A stretch of 64,000 bases of DNA from Halobacillus karajensis (lineage in GTDB: Bacteria; Bacillota; Bacilli; Bacillales; Halobacillaceae), in contig NZ_FNWW01000003.1 of NCBI RefSeq assembly GCF_900108515.1, positions 186,001-250,000 on the forward strand, given 5' to 3'. The notes under the pieces were generated by a model. The model saw only the letters and a list, made by a program, of their open reading frames with translations. It was not told where the DNA came from and did not search any database. This document shows positions 36,255-48,588 of this stretch, piece by piece; position 1 is the stretch's first letter, and each line of letters starts with the position of its first letter. A program made the translations under genes and the position numbers.

Positions 36255-37344
36255 AGATGGAACCGTATTTGTAGGAGAAGGGTTTGGGAGTGATTGTCAA
36301 ACCATTGGGGAGGTTGTTTTCAACACAGGAATGACAGGATATCAGGAAGTGATTTCTGACCCATCCTATTGTGGACAGATGATTACATTTACCTACCCGC
36401 TTGTTGGAAATTATGGAGTCAACCGTGATGATTTTGAAACAGTAAACCCGGCTGCACTCGGAGTGATTGTTAAAGAACACTGCACATTCCCATCCAATTT
36501 TAGGAATGAAGAAACCATCGATGAATTTTTGCAAGCTAAGAATATCCCTGGGATCAGCGGGGTGGACACAAGAAAATTAACAAAGATCATTCGAAAGCAT
36601 GGAACAATGAAAGCTATGATCACATCAGCAGACCGCTCGATTTCTGACGTGTTAAGGGAACTTGAATCAACACCGTTAGCCCGAGATCAAGTACAACAAG
36701 TGTCGACCGTTAAACCATACGTCGTCCCAGGACGAGGAGAGCGGATCGTACTGATGGATTTTGGAATGAAACACGGGATTTTAAGAGAATTTACGAAACG
36801 CCATTGTCACGTAACGGTAGTTCCTTATCATACGACGGCTGAAGAAATCCTACGATTAAAGCCGGATGGGGTTATGCTTTCCAATGGTCCCGGAGATCCA
36901 AAGGATGTCCCTGAAGCTATTGCTACGATTCGAAAACTCATAGGACAAGTACCTGTGTTCGGCATTTGTCTCGGACATCAGCTTATCGCACTTGCTTCAG
37001 GTGCGGATACATCAAAAATGAAATTCGGTCACAGAGGAATCAACCAACCGGTTAAGGACCTGGAAACTGGAAGAACCTATATCACATCGCAAAATCATGG
37101 ATATGCAGTCAACACCCATTCATTGGAACAGACAGATTTGCGTCTCACGCAAGTCTCATTGAATGACGATTCTGTGGAAGGAGTCAGGCATGCACAATTC
37201 CCGCTTTTTTCCGTTCAGTACCACCCTGAAAGTTCTCCTGGGCCAGAAGATACATCCCATTTATTTGATGAATTCATTACGATGATTAACACCGAGCAGA
37301 AGAAGACAAAGGAGGACTCCAAATGCCTAAGCGTACAAATTTAA
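36235..37344 (+). CDS. pyrAA: Carbamoyl-phosphate synthase small (glutaminase) subunit, pyrimidine-specific
   Basis: A 369-residue subunit with an N-terminal CPSase domain ([27 protein letters not shown]) and a C-terminal class I glutamine amidotransferase with the nucleophile in [11 protein letters not shown] (Cys about 245) and the His-Glu pair in [11 protein letters not shown] (about residue 330). It supplies ammonia to PyrAB. GGGAGGAG precedes ATG 36235 within the end of pyrC. It overlaps pyrAB by 22 bases. Confidence 0.96.
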   Translation: MKQLVLEDGTVFVGEGFGSDCQTIGEVVFNTGMTGYQEVISDPSYCGQMITFTYPLVGNYGVNRDDFETVNPAALGVIVKEHCTFPSNFRNEETIDEFLQAKNIPGISGVDTRKLTKIIRKHGTMKAMITSADRSISDVLRELESTPLARDQVQQVSTVKPYVVPGRGERIVLMDFGMKHGILREFTKRHCHVTVVPYHTTAEEILRLKPDGVMLSNGPGDPKDVPEAIATIRKLIGQVPVFGICLGHQLIALASGADTSKMKFGHRGINQPVKDLETGRTYITSQNHGYAVNTHSLEQTDLRLTQVSLNDDSVEGVRHAQFPLFSVQYHPESSPGPEDTSHLFDEFITMINTEQKKTKEDSKCLSVQI

Positions 37345-40300
37345 CAAAAATCCTTGTGATAGGGTCTGGACCGATCGTGATCGGTCAGGCGGCAGAATTT
37401 GATTATTCCGGCACGCAAGCTTGTCAGTCTTTGAAAGAAGAAGGATATGAAGTGGTATTGGCCAATTCGAATCCGGCTACAATCATGACTGATCATACCT
37501 TTGCTGATCAAGTATATATGGAACCATTGACTCTTGAGTTTTTACAAAAAATCATTCGCAAAGAAACCCCTGACGCGATACTTCCAACACTTGGAGGGCA
37601 GACCGGTTTGAATCTAGCTGTGGAGTTGAGCGAATCTGGGATTCTAGAAGACTATAATGTGGAGTTATTAGGAACACCGCTTGATGCGATCCAGCGGGCA
37701 GAAGACCGTGAGAAATTTCGTTCCTTGATGCATGAATTGGATCAACCGGTCCCAGAAAGTGAAATTGTCAGTACAGTTGATGAGGCGCTGGAATTCGCTT
37801 CTGAGATAGGCTATCCTGTCATCGTCCGTCCTGCTTATACGATGGGAGGAGCAGGCGGAGGCATGTGTGACGATGAAGGGCAGCTGAGAGAAACGGCTAG
37901 AAATGGCCTGTCCATGTCCCCTGTAGGGCAATGCTTAATTGAAAAAAATATCGCTGGTTTTAAAGAAGTCGAGTATGAAGTTATGCGTGATGGGGCAGAC
38001 AATAAAATTGTTGTTTGTAACATGGAAAATTTTGATCCGGTGGGCATTCACACAGGAGACTCCATTGTTGTAGCTCCTTCTCAGACACTGAGCGACCGGG
38101 AATATCAAATGCTCAGAAATGCTTCATTGGAAATTATCCAAGCGCTTCAAATCGAAGGCGGATGTAATGTCCAGCTCGCTCTTGATCCTGATAGCTTTCA
38201 ATACTATGTCATTGAAGTGAATCCTCGGGTCAGTCGTTCTTCTGCTCTGGCATCGAAAGCAACAGGATATCCGATAGCGAAACTAGCAGCGAAAATTGCT
38301 ATCGGTATGACATTGGATGAAATTCAAAATCCGATCACAGGCACCACCTATGCCTGTTTTGAACCGGCGCTCGATTATGTGGTAACGAAAATCCCACGCT
38401 GGCCATTCGATAAATTTGCCAAAGGGAATCGAAAGCTGGGTACGCAGATGAAGGCAACGGGAGAAGTGATGAGTATAGGGCGAAGTTGGGAAGAATCGCT
38501 CCTTAAAGGGATACGATCCTTGGAAGGAGATACGGAAGAGCTGTATTTATCTTATGCCGCCCGCTTGAAGGACGAAGAATTAACAGAGCGATTAAACAAA
38601 GCGGATGATGAAAGAATCTTCTTACTTGCAGAAGCTCTGCGAAGAGGGTATTCGATTGAAAGTTTACATGAAACCACAGGCGGCATTGATTTGTTCTTTC
38701 TTTATAAGCTTGAACGAATGATCCAGTTTGAAAAAGAAATGGCCAGCGAAACTCTTTCGCTATCTTTATTGGAAAAAAGTAAAAAGCTCGGTTTCTCTGA
38801 TCAGCAAATTGCTCGCTTAACAGAGAAGAGCAAAGCAGATGTGAGGGATATGCGCAGACAACATCATCTCCTTCCTGTTTATAAAATGGTGGACACATGT
38901 GCTGGCGAATTTGAGTCGGAAACTCCTTATTTTTATAGTAGTTATGAGGATGAAAATGAAGCGATTCCAACAAAGAACAAAAAAGTGCTTGTCATCGGTT
39001 CCGGCCCGATTCGGATTGGGCAGGGAGTAGAATTTGACTACGCTACCGTTCACTCCGTACTTGCTTTGAAGGAAATGGGTTACGAGGCCATCATCATGAA
39101 CAACAATCCAGAAACTGTCTCTACAGACTTTAGCGTTTCCGACAAGCTTTACTTTGAGCCGCTCACGATCGAGGATGTGATGAACGTCATTGACCTCGAG
39201 CAACCCGAAGGTGTCATTGTGCAGTTTGGGGGACAGACAGCGATTAACCTTGTTGAGGAGTTGACGAGGGAAGGGATTCAAATATTAGGAACAACAATGG
39301 AGTCGATTGATAAAACGGAAGACCGGGATTTGTTTGAACAACTGCTCAACGACTTAGACATTGCAAAACCTGGCGGAGAGAGTGTGACAAGTGAAGAAGA
39401 AGCTTTTCGGGCAGCTGAAAAAATCGGTTATCCTCTTGTCGTCAGACCTTCCTATGTCTTGGGAGGCCGGGCTATGGCAATTGTCTATTCAGAAGAAGAA
39501 CTTTCTTCCTATTTAGAAGCCAATGTTACGGTGCATAATGGCCATCCGATTTTAATCGATAAATATATGACGGGGATGGAAATTGAGGTCGATGCTATTT
39601 CAGATGGGGAAGATGTCTTTATTCCTGGCATTATGGAACACATCGAACGTGCAGGTGTCCACTCAGGGGATTCCATGGCTGTTTATCCAACACAGAGACT
39701 GACAAAAGAGGTCGAACAACAATGCATTGATGCCACCATGAAAATAGCCAGAGAATTAAATATGAAAGGTCTCATCAACATCCAGTTCGTCGTATTTGGA
39801 GATAAAGCTTACGTGCTTGAGGTGAATCCACGGGCAAGCCGTACGGTACCTTTTCTTAGCAAAATCACAGGGGTTCCTATGGCCCGGCTTGCTACGAATG
39901 TCCTCTTAGGCGAGCGTCTAAGTGATCATGGGTACACATCAGGAATTGCGGAAAAACCAACGGGTGTATATGTCAAAGTGCCTGTCTTCTCTTTTGAAAA
40001 ACTGAGAAGTGTCGATACGACGCTTGGGCCTGAGATGAAATCAACCGGTGAAGTCATCGGGTATGATCAGACATTGGAAAAGGCGCTTTACAAAGGGATG
40101 ACTTCTGCAGGATTGAAAATCCCTACCCAAGGCTCTGTCTTGTTAACAGTTGCAGATAAGGATAAATCCGAAATGGTGGAAATTGCGAAAACCTTCTTCG
40201 AACTCGGTTTCCGTCTTTTTGCTACAGAAGGAACGGCGTCGGTCATCCAGGAAGCGGACATTCCTGTTGAAGCGGTAGGCAAAGTAGGATCTCACCAGCG

Positions 40301-40522
40301 GGATGTGATCGACTTGATTCAAAATGGGGAAGTTCAGTTTGTTGTCAATACTCTGAATAAAGGGATGCGGGCAAGATCGGATGGCTTTAGAATCCGCAGA
40401 GAAGCTGTAGAACATGGGCTTGCTTGTTTAACGAGTCTGGATACAGCTAAGACCATTGTCGAAGTCATTAATGCCATGTCCTTTTCCGCTCGAGCCATCA
40501 CACCTATGGAAGGAGTGCCTCA

Positions 40523-40526
<4 letters not shown>
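37323..40526 (+). CDS. pyrAB: Carbamoyl-phosphate synthase large subunit, pyrimidine-specific
   Basis: A 1067-residue protein with two homologous ATP-grasp halves. Each begins with [10 protein letters not shown]-type loops ([21 protein letters not shown] at about residues 9-29; [20 protein letters not shown] at about 555-574) and holds ATP-grasp motifs ([25 protein letters not shown]). The last 130 residues are the MGS-like allosteric domain. Length is normal. It makes carbamoyl phosphate from bicarbonate, ammonia and two ATP. AAAGGAGG precedes the ATG. Confidence 0.97.
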
Positions 40527-42863
<2,337 letters not shown>

Positions 42864-42889
<26 letters not shown>

Positions 42890-43493
42890 TTTGCTGGAAA
42901 TTGGAGCAGTCAAAATTGAAACCGAAGACTATTACACATGGACATCTGGTTTGAAATCCCCTATTTACTGTGACAACCGTTTAACGATGTCCTATCCCAC
43001 GATCCGAAAGAATATCGCTAAGGCTTTTGTGAAAAGAATAGAAGCCCTTGATCAAGAGGTCGATGTGATTGCGGGGTGTGCAACGGCAGGCATTCCCCAT
43101 GCTGCCTGGGTGGCAGATTTAATGAATCTGCCAATGGTATATGTAAGATCATCGGCTAAGAAACATGGCAAAGGAAACCAAATCGAAGGCCATATAGAAA
43201 AAGGGCAAAAGGCGGTTGTCATCGAGGATTTAATATCGACCGGGAAATCTTCCATCGAGGCCGCAGACGCGCTTCAGCAAGAAGGGGTGGAGGTTATCAA
43301 AGTGATATCTATTTTCACTTATGACCTTTCCCAAGCAAAGGAATCATTTCGAGATAAAAATTATTCCTATCAAGCATTAACAAGCTATGAAGAGTTGATT
43401 CATCAGTTGGTGGAAGATCATCAATTAGAAGCAAAGGAAGAAATTAAATTAAGAGAGTGGCGAGAGAATCCTTACATTTTTACGAAAACTTAA
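42864..43493 (+). CDS. pyrE: Orotate phosphoribosyltransferase
   Basis: A 209-residue type I phosphoribosyltransferase that makes OMP from orotate and PRPP. The PRPP loop VVIEDLISTGKSSIEAA is at about residues 118-134 and the flexible-loop VRSSAKKHGKGNQIEG at about 94-109. AAAGGAGG precedes the ATG, inside the end of pyrF. It is the last gene of the pyr operon; no clear terminator follows before the next small gene. Confidence 0.96.
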
Positions 43494-43564
43494 CGGCTAG
43501 AAGAGTTGCTATTTCTTTTGTGTCCTAGTAGGATGAAATCATCAAAAGCGTATTGGTGATGAAA

Positions 43565-43831
43565 ATGAAATCAAAAAAACATTCTTTTTTCATTCTTATG
43601 AATGCTTCCCTTGGTTTGCTGACATGTTTTGTTTATTTGTATACATGGGTGGCCTTTGCTTTTATGGAATCCATGTGGACGCTTGAACCATTAGTAAGTT
43701 TAGTCGCTTCTCTTGGGCTTTTTGTGATGTGGAATATCTACATGTTAAAGCGGGAAAGCAAACGATACTGGGCACAAGCGGTTTTTTCTTATCTAGCTTC
43801 AATAGCCGTGTTTGCCTATTTTCTAACCTGA
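43565..43831 (+). CDS. Small integral membrane protein, unknown function
   Basis: An 88-residue protein with three hydrophobic segments (about residues 7-30, 36-52 and 62-86) and a basic start (MKSKKHS). I recognise no family. The start is uncertain: ATG 43565 follows GGTGAT, but ATG 43559 and TTG 43553 are in frame. It lies 70 bases after pyrE with no clear terminator between, so it may be transcribed with the pyr operon; it ends in its own terminator. Confidence 0.65.
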   Translation: MKSKKHSFFILMNASLGLLTCFVYLYTWVAFAFMESMWTLEPLVSLVASLGLFVMWNIYMLKRESKRYWAQAVFSYLASIAVFAYFLT

Positions 43832-43862
43832 AGCCACGATGCATTCGTGGCTTTTCTTTTTG
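43831..43862 (+). terminator. Intrinsic terminator after the small membrane protein
   Basis: AAGCCACGA (43831-43839) pairs perfectly with TCGTGGCTT (43845-43853), loop TGCAT, followed by TTCTTTTTG. It starts on the last base of the stop codon. Confidence 0.9.
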
Positions 43863-44016
43863 TCTTGGGATGTCAAACTTCAATGTCTACAGGGAAACTT
43901 AAATCATGGGCAGGCCTTACAGTCTGTGTCCCTGTGAAAAAATTATAGTTTTGTCTTAAAGAGGGGGCAAAGCAGCATTAGATTTTTATCGTTCGGCTTA
44001 TCCATCGCTCTCATCT
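43863..44016. other. Gene-free stretch upstream of the FUSC-family gene
   Basis: No supported gene. ACAGGGA (43889-43895) pairs with TCCCTGT (43929-43935) around a 33-base loop, which may be chance. The stretch ends at the strong promoter described next. Confidence 0.5.
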
Positions 44017-44045
44017 TTGACAGGGGGCCGCGAGCCCCCTATAAT
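44017..44045 (+). promoter_or_regulatory. Perfect consensus sigma-A promoter with a palindromic spacer
   Basis: TTGACA (44017-44022) and TATAAT (44040-44045) are both perfect and the spacer is the ideal 17 bases. The spacer consists entirely of the inverted repeat GGGGGC-CGCGA-GCCCCC (44023-44039); arms extend to seven bases with the flanking A and T. A dyad between -35 and -10 is a classic repressor position. It should drive the gene at 44184 with a leader of about 130 bases. Confidence 0.8.
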
Positions 44046-44107
44046 TTATCCTTATCTCCCTTTCATTCAGATGGCCGTACGTAAAACCTTTTTCCCTTGA
44101 AGTTAGT

Positions 44108-44125
44108 TATCTTTCATGAAAGATA
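44108..44125. promoter_or_regulatory. Perfect 18-bp palindrome in the FUSC-gene leader
   Basis: TATCTTTCATGAAAGATA is identical to its reverse complement over all 18 bases. It lies about 60 bases after the expected transcription start and 58 before the coding start, so it could be a second operator or an RNA hairpin. Confidence 0.5.
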
Positions 44126-44183
44126 TCCTCTGATGTTCTTTGTAACGGAGTAGATAAGAAAAAAAGGAGGGATAGATAAATAA

Positions 44184-46370
44184 ATGAAGGTTCCTTTCAC
44201 ACAATCCTATTGGCTTAGACGAATGCTTGCTTCTGATCCAGGCCATAAACGTTTACAGCAAGCAGGTAAAGCAACAATCAGCGTAATCTCTTCCGTATTT
44301 ACAACCATGTTTCTTCTGCTTTTACTTGGTCATGAACCACTCCTTCCATCAATAATATCAGGCGTATGCGGCTTGCTTGGGATCATGGCCGTGATGGACG
44401 AGACGAAACAAGAGAAGAAAGTAACGACATGGCTGCTTCCTCTATCTGGAATTTCAGGGGTTACCTTAGGTTCCTTGCTATCATGGAGTGCCGTGTTCGT
44501 CTCCATATTGATGATTCTAATTATTTTCAGCAGTTTTTATTTCTCGAAGTTTGGAAGTCGTTTCTTCTCATTAGGAATGATTGGTTTTATTACGGTTTAT
44601 TTTTCTTCTTTTCTAAAACTACCACCACCGCAATTTCCTTGGTTTTATGGGGCCATCTGTATCGGCGTAGGTTTTGCTTTTTTATATAATTTTGTGATCT
44701 TTAGGGATTCAGCACAGCAGCTTCGTCGTAGTGTTCAATCCTTTCACAGACAAGCCAATCTGACGTTCCAATTACTGATCGAATTAATTGAAGATCCGGA
44801 CATGAATCAAGTTCGCTCAAAAAAGCTCACCTATAACGTAAAGATCCTGAGGGATTATGCGAATCATGTTTCTACTGACCTAAATGCCCAGGATATTAGA
44901 GAAGTATGGCCGGGAATCCGGCAGGAACAATTCCGGCTTTATGTATTTGACACGGCGATGTTCATCATGACATTCTCTGATAGTTTAAAAAAGCTTAAAG
45001 AGAGTGGCGCGTTACAGACAGAAGACCTTCGGAATGTATTGACCTCTCTGATTCGGACGTTGCAGCAAATGGAAGTACTTAAAGTGGAAAAGGAAGAGAA
45101 GCATCTTGGTGAGGCCGAACGTGTAATAGCAACTCTACAGAAAATGATTGACCAGAGATTTGGAGAATACGAAACAAGACCCGATGGCTGGCTTTACCTG
45201 CTTCGTCGTATTGAAGCCATTGCTTCCCATGTGACGGAAGGGGCACGAGTCATTAAACACAGCAGCGAACCCATCATTTTAGAATCCCCAGCAGATGATG
45301 AAGGAAATCAGCAAGAAGATCAACAAACAGAAGGTATGGAACCCACAACGAAGAAAGCGATTCAATCGGTGATTGCTGGATCGATCGCAGTGATTGTTGG
45401 ACATATGATTTCCCCTTTTCAGCCATACTGGGTGTTACTCACCACCTTTATCGTTCAATTAGGGACTGGTACGGTTGGGCGTACTTATTTGAAAGGTTTG
45501 GAAAGAACGGTTGGAACAGTCATTGGAGCGGTCATCGGATTCGTACTGGCACGATTCGTATCCGGGCAATCTGAACTGGAAGTGGTGTTGATCTTTGGTG
45601 TGATCTTTTTGGCCTTTTACATGCTTCCCGTATCCTACACAGTCATGAGTATTTTCATTACGATGTTGATCGCTTTTATGTATGACCTTATGTTAGGTGG
45701 TATCAGTTATTCTTTGCTCCTAGCGAGGGTGGTGGATACTTTTGCAGGTGCAGGAATTGCTCTGGTGGTGGCAGCTTTTATCTTTCCAACAAAAATGATG
45801 GACAAGATTGATGACCATTTAATCGAATACCTGGAAGATCTGGATGCGTACGTCATCGAATACATTCATAAGTTCAAACATTCAGAAAGTATGAAAGGAA
45901 TGGCAGATCTTGCTTTCCAGATGGATGAAAAGATTCAAGGGCTCGAAGAGGAAGCCAAGCCTGCCCTGCAAAGACCTGGAGGACGAAAGTATTCCGGTAT
46001 TCCCCGGCTGCTTACCACTTTTACAGCCATCAACTACTATGCCAAGCAATTAGTTGCTTCCACTTATCAGAAGGAATTCCATTATTCAGATGAAATCAAG
46101 GAAGCAATTGAACGTGCAGAAAAAATGTTTCAACATAATATTCGTGCATTGATGGATGTGATTCATCATAAAAGCCTAACCAGTCAATTATATAATATCC
46201 AGGAGGAGCGAGAGATCATTGAACGATTGGCCCCGAGTCATAAAGAAAAACAGGGAGATATTGTTCATCATTTGTTCTATGTGTGGAAAATAAATCAGGC
46301 GCTACTTGCCCTTGGCGAAAGAATGGGCCTTGAGGTAATAAGTCTAGAAAAAAAGCGGGACCTTCCATAG
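44184..46370 (+). CDS. FUSC-family (aromatic acid exporter-like) membrane protein
   Basis: A 728-residue protein with the duplicated FUSC plan: a first membrane bundle (about residues 28-170), a cytoplasmic helical region (about 175-390) with an acidic, Gln-rich linker, a second membrane bundle (about 393-535: KKAIQSVIAGSIAVIVGHMIS, YWVLLTTFIVQLGTGTVGRTYLKGLERTVGTVIGA) and a long helical C-terminus. The second bundle holds the R-x-x-x-T-x-x-G motif typical of the family, whose members export aromatic acids or other toxic metabolites. The substrate here is unknown. AAAGGAGGG precedes the ATG. It is alone in its unit and sits behind a perfect promoter with palindromic spacer. Confidence 0.85.
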   Translation: MKVPFTQSYWLRRMLASDPGHKRLQQAGKATISVISSVFTTMFLLLLLGHEPLLPSIISGVCGLLGIMAVMDETKQEKKVTTWLLPLSGISGVTLGSLLSWSAVFVSILMILIIFSSFYFSKFGSRFFSLGMIGFITVYFSSFLKLPPPQFPWFYGAICIGVGFAFLYNFVIFRDSAQQLRRSVQSFHRQANLTFQLLIELIEDPDMNQVRSKKLTYNVKILRDYANHVSTDLNAQDIREVWPGIRQEQFRLYVFDTAMFIMTFSDSLKKLKESGALQTEDLRNVLTSLIRTLQQMEVLKVEKEEKHLGEAERVIATLQKMIDQRFGEYETRPDGWLYLLRRIEAIASHVTEGARVIKHSSEPIILESPADDEGNQQEDQQTEGMEPTTKKAIQSVIAGSIAVIVGHMISPFQPYWVLLTTFIVQLGTGTVGRTYLKGLERTVGTVIGAVIGFVLARFVSGQSELEVVLIFGVIFLAFYMLPVSYTVMSIFITMLIAFMYDLMLGGISYSLLLARVVDTFAGAGIALVVAAFIFPTKMMDKIDDHLIEYLEDLDAYVIEYIHKFKHSESMKGMADLAFQMDEKIQGLEEEAKPALQRPGGRKYSGIPRLLTTFTAINYYAKQLVASTYQKEFHYSDEIKEAIERAEKMFQHNIRALMDVIHHKSLTSQLYNIQEEREIIERLAPSHKEKQGDIVHHLFYVWKINQALLALGERMGLEVISLEKKRDLP

Positions 46371-46381
46371 AAGTCCCCGCT
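46347..46381 (-). terminator. Reverse-strand terminator for the small gene at 46491
   Basis: On the reverse strand AGC and GGGAC-type arms (46354-46361 with 46373-46381, one bulged base) form a GC-rich stem followed by seven T residues (46348-46354). It lies inside the last codons and stop of the convergent FUSC gene. Confidence 0.65.
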
Positions 46382-46490
46382 GATATATTTGTACAAAATT
46401 TATGAAGATCGTCCAGATAACGCTTCTCAACCCGTGCATTATGTTCTGCTTGGTTTAACTTTGGGGAGTGGAGCATGGACGTTCTGAGTT

Positions 46491-46616
46491 CTAGCGATTT
46501 GGTTCATCGAGAGCTTCTCCAGCTTTGGAGATTGTTGTTCTCTTTTCTCCTGTAGCCGGCTGAACCGCATCACGGCTTTTCTTAGGATTACGCTTAGATT
46601 TGGAATTTTTCGGCAT
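46491..46616 (-). CDS. Small basic 41-residue protein, probably spore-associated
   Basis: An unrecognised small gene: ATG at 46616 follows GAGGAGG at ideal spacing on the reverse strand and TAG ends it at 46491-46493. The product begins MPKNSKSKRNPKKSRDAV and is rich in Lys, Arg, Asn and Ser, with a more acidic end (AGEALDEPNR). Composition resembles minor small acid-soluble spore proteins but I cannot assign a family. The promoter at 46650-46680 fits sigma-G, implying forespore expression. It lies downstream of the rqcH terminator and ends before its own terminator. Confidence 0.7.
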   Translation of the reverse strand: MPKNSKSKRNPKKSRDAVQPATGEKRTTISKAGEALDEPNR

Positions 46617-46649
46617 AAAAGAACCTCCTCGAAATGATTAAGTTTTCAT

Positions 46650-46680
46650 TATTATGCCTGATTGAATAGCAGAGTATGTA
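46650..46680 (-). promoter_or_regulatory. Sigma-G-type promoter of the small basic gene
   Basis: On the reverse strand TACATA (46680-46675; consensus TGMATA, five of six), 18 bases, then CATAATA (46656-46650; consensus CATnnTA, complete). The coding start is 33 bases downstream. Confidence 0.55.
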
Positions 46681-46716
46681 AACATCCCCGTACCAAAATA
46701 TTGACCGGAGATGTTT
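46680..46716 (-). terminator. Terminator of rqcH
   Basis: On the reverse strand a ten-pair stem (46716-46707 with 46689-46680, one G-T pair) encloses a 17-base loop, four bases after the rqcH stop. The T-tail is short. Confidence 0.55.
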
Positions 46717-46719
46717 CTT

Positions 46720-48435
46720 TCAGTCCTGTTTTCTTAATCTCTTTACAAAGCTCGCATCAGGAGTGACAAATAAGGTCTGTTGTTGATCATAGGTTACAAA
46801 GCCAGGTTTTGCTCCTGATGGTTTTTTTACGTGGCGGATTCGTGTATAGTCCACGGGCACAGAAGAAGACTGATTGGATTTGCTGAAGTTTGCCGCAAGC
46901 TGGGCGGCTTCCAGCAGCGTATCTTCGCTAGGATCATCATGTCGTATGACCACATGGGAGCCTGGGATATCTTTAGCATGAAGCCAGACATCCATTTTGT
47001 GGGCCAACCGGTTGGTCAAATATTCGTTCTGTTTATTGTTTCGACCTACGTAAATTAAGGTGCCGTCACTGGACTCGAAGGTTTCCGGTGTCGGTTTCTT
47101 CGCTTTATTTTTGCGGTTGCCTTTGGGAGTGGGCTTTTTCTTTAAATACCCTTGTTCCCGAAGCTCTTCACGGATTTCTTCAATATCCTCTTCCCGTGCC
47201 GACTCCACTTGTTGAATCAGCCTTTCAAAGTAGAGGATTTCATCCTCTGCTTTTTTTATCTCTTGTTGGACCACTTCTTTTGATTTTTTTAACTTGGTGT
47301 ACGTTTGGAAAAAACTTTGGGCATTTTCGCTTGGTGTTTTATTAGGGTTCAGTTCAATCGTCACTTCAGATTGGTCAGGGTCATAATAATCGATAACTGT
47401 TACAGCCTCATCTCCCGTTTTCACCATATGCATATGGGCGGTTAAGAGCTCCCCGAGCCGTTGATAATCGTCTGCAGCTTCTGATTTTTTCAATGTATCT
47501 TCATGCTTTTTAATTTTTCGTTTGTTTTTATCACGTTCGTTTTTTAAGAAACGGTGGAGGTCCCCGGCCTGTTGTTTGACGCGGTCACGCTCGGCTTTTC
47601 CTGAATAGTAATCATCCAGCATTCTGCTTACGGTCTCAAATGTTTCTATATTCTCAGAGAATGCATGTAACGGAAGGACATAAAACTGTTCTTTCTCCGT
47701 CCGATGTATTTGTGGCTCATACTGATGGTTTAAAATGCGATCCCTGATCGACTTGTAAGCTTCTTTGTAAGCATTCGGACCACCAAGACCAGCCTGATGA
47801 ACAATTTCTTTCGTCATCAATGGTGAGAAGCCCATCACAACATTCAGAATTTGCTTATCCATCCTTCCAGCGTTGAAATCCAATTTCTTAATAAATGAAT
47901 CTGGATCTAAATCCACTGGGCTGGTTTTTCCTTGTTCTGGTGGAAGCTTATAAGGTTGACCTGGCATAATGGTTCTGTGGCGGTTCTGGGAAGGGGGTAA
48001 ATGCTTGATGCTATCGAGCATGTGTCCTTCTTCTTCGTCTATGAGCAGGATGTTGGAGTGTTTACCCATGACTTCAATCACAAGGGTTTTCATCGTTTCA
48101 TCCCCAACTTCGTTCCGTGTACGGATGTGAAATTTCACAATCCTTTCCATCCCCACTTGTTCAATATTTTCAATAAATCCTCCTACCAAATGCTTTCTGA
48201 GCAGCATACATAGCATCGGTGGCTCCTTAGGATTATGGTAGTTGTCGTCCGTCAAATGGAACCTAGCATAGCTTGGGTGTGCGGATAACAAAAGCGTGTG
48301 CTTTTTTCGCTGAAAACGGACCGTCAATACAAGTTCTGTTTCTGTAGGTTGATAAATTTTCATAATACGCCCGGATTGGATCGTTTCATTCAATTCATTT
48401 GTGATCGCCCGGGTTACAATTCCGTCAAAAGACAT
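46720..48435 (-). CDS. rqcH: Rqc2 homologue RqcH (NFACT-family ribosome quality control factor)
   Basis: A 571-residue NFACT protein: N-terminal NFACT-N domain (MSFDGIVTRAI..., about residues 1-200, with MLCMLLRKHLVGG), helix-hairpin-helix and coiled-coil middle (about 240-430) and a C-terminal NFACT-R domain (about 450-550) with VWLHAKDIPGSHVVIRHDD. RqcH recruits alanyl-tRNA to stalled 50S subunits and adds C-terminal alanine tails. AGAGGTG precedes the ATG on the reverse strand. In B. subtilis the gene (yloA) is in the same neighbourhood; yloB does not follow here. Confidence 0.95.
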   Translation of the reverse strand: MSFDGIVTRAITNELNETIQSGRIMKIYQPTETELVLTVRFQRKKHTLLLSAHPSYARFHLTDDNYHNPKEPPMLCMLLRKHLVGGFIENIEQVGMERIVKFHIRTRNEVGDETMKTLVIEVMGKHSNILLIDEEEGHMLDSIKHLPPSQNRHRTIMPGQPYKLPPEQGKTSPVDLDPDSFIKKLDFNAGRMDKQILNVVMGFSPLMTKEIVHQAGLGGPNAYKEAYKSIRDRILNHQYEPQIHRTEKEQFYVLPLHAFSENIETFETVSRMLDDYYSGKAERDRVKQQAGDLHRFLKNERDKNKRKIKKHEDTLKKSEAADDYQRLGELLTAHMHMVKTGDEAVTVIDYYDPDQSEVTIELNPNKTPSENAQSFFQTYTKLKKSKEVVQQEIKKAEDEILYFERLIQQVESAREEDIEEIREELREQGYLKKKPTPKGNRKNKAKKPTPETFESSDGTLIYVGRNNKQNEYLTNRLAHKMDVWLHAKDIPGSHVVIRHDDPSEDTLLEAAQLAANFSKSNQSSSVPVDYTRIRHVKKPSGAKPGFVTYDQQQTLFVTPDASFVKRLRKQD

Positions 48436-48460
48436 TGGTCTTCACCTCTCTACTGTTAGA

Positions 48461-48469
48461 AGTATAGCA
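48461..48469 (-). promoter_or_regulatory. Extended -10 promoter of rqcH
   Basis: On the reverse strand TGC-TATACT lies 26 bases before the rqcH start. No good -35 is seen. Confidence 0.45.
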
Positions 48470-48588
48470 TGATTATCGAGGGGGTTTCTAAGAATTTTAG
48501 TTATGAAAAGTCAATCTCTCGCATCATCCCCTGGAATTTTGCTAAAATAAAGGATGTTATTCATTTTTACATATAGGTGGATGATCAT

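Noticed and set aside
43889-43935. 7-base inverted repeat ACAGGGA/TCCCTGT as an RNA element
   Set aside because: The 33-base loop makes it weak and nothing follows that would use it.
46216-46476. Reverse-strand frame over the end of the FUSC gene
   Set aside because: It lies antisense to a clear coding region and through a terminator, with no supporting ribosome-binding site or homology.
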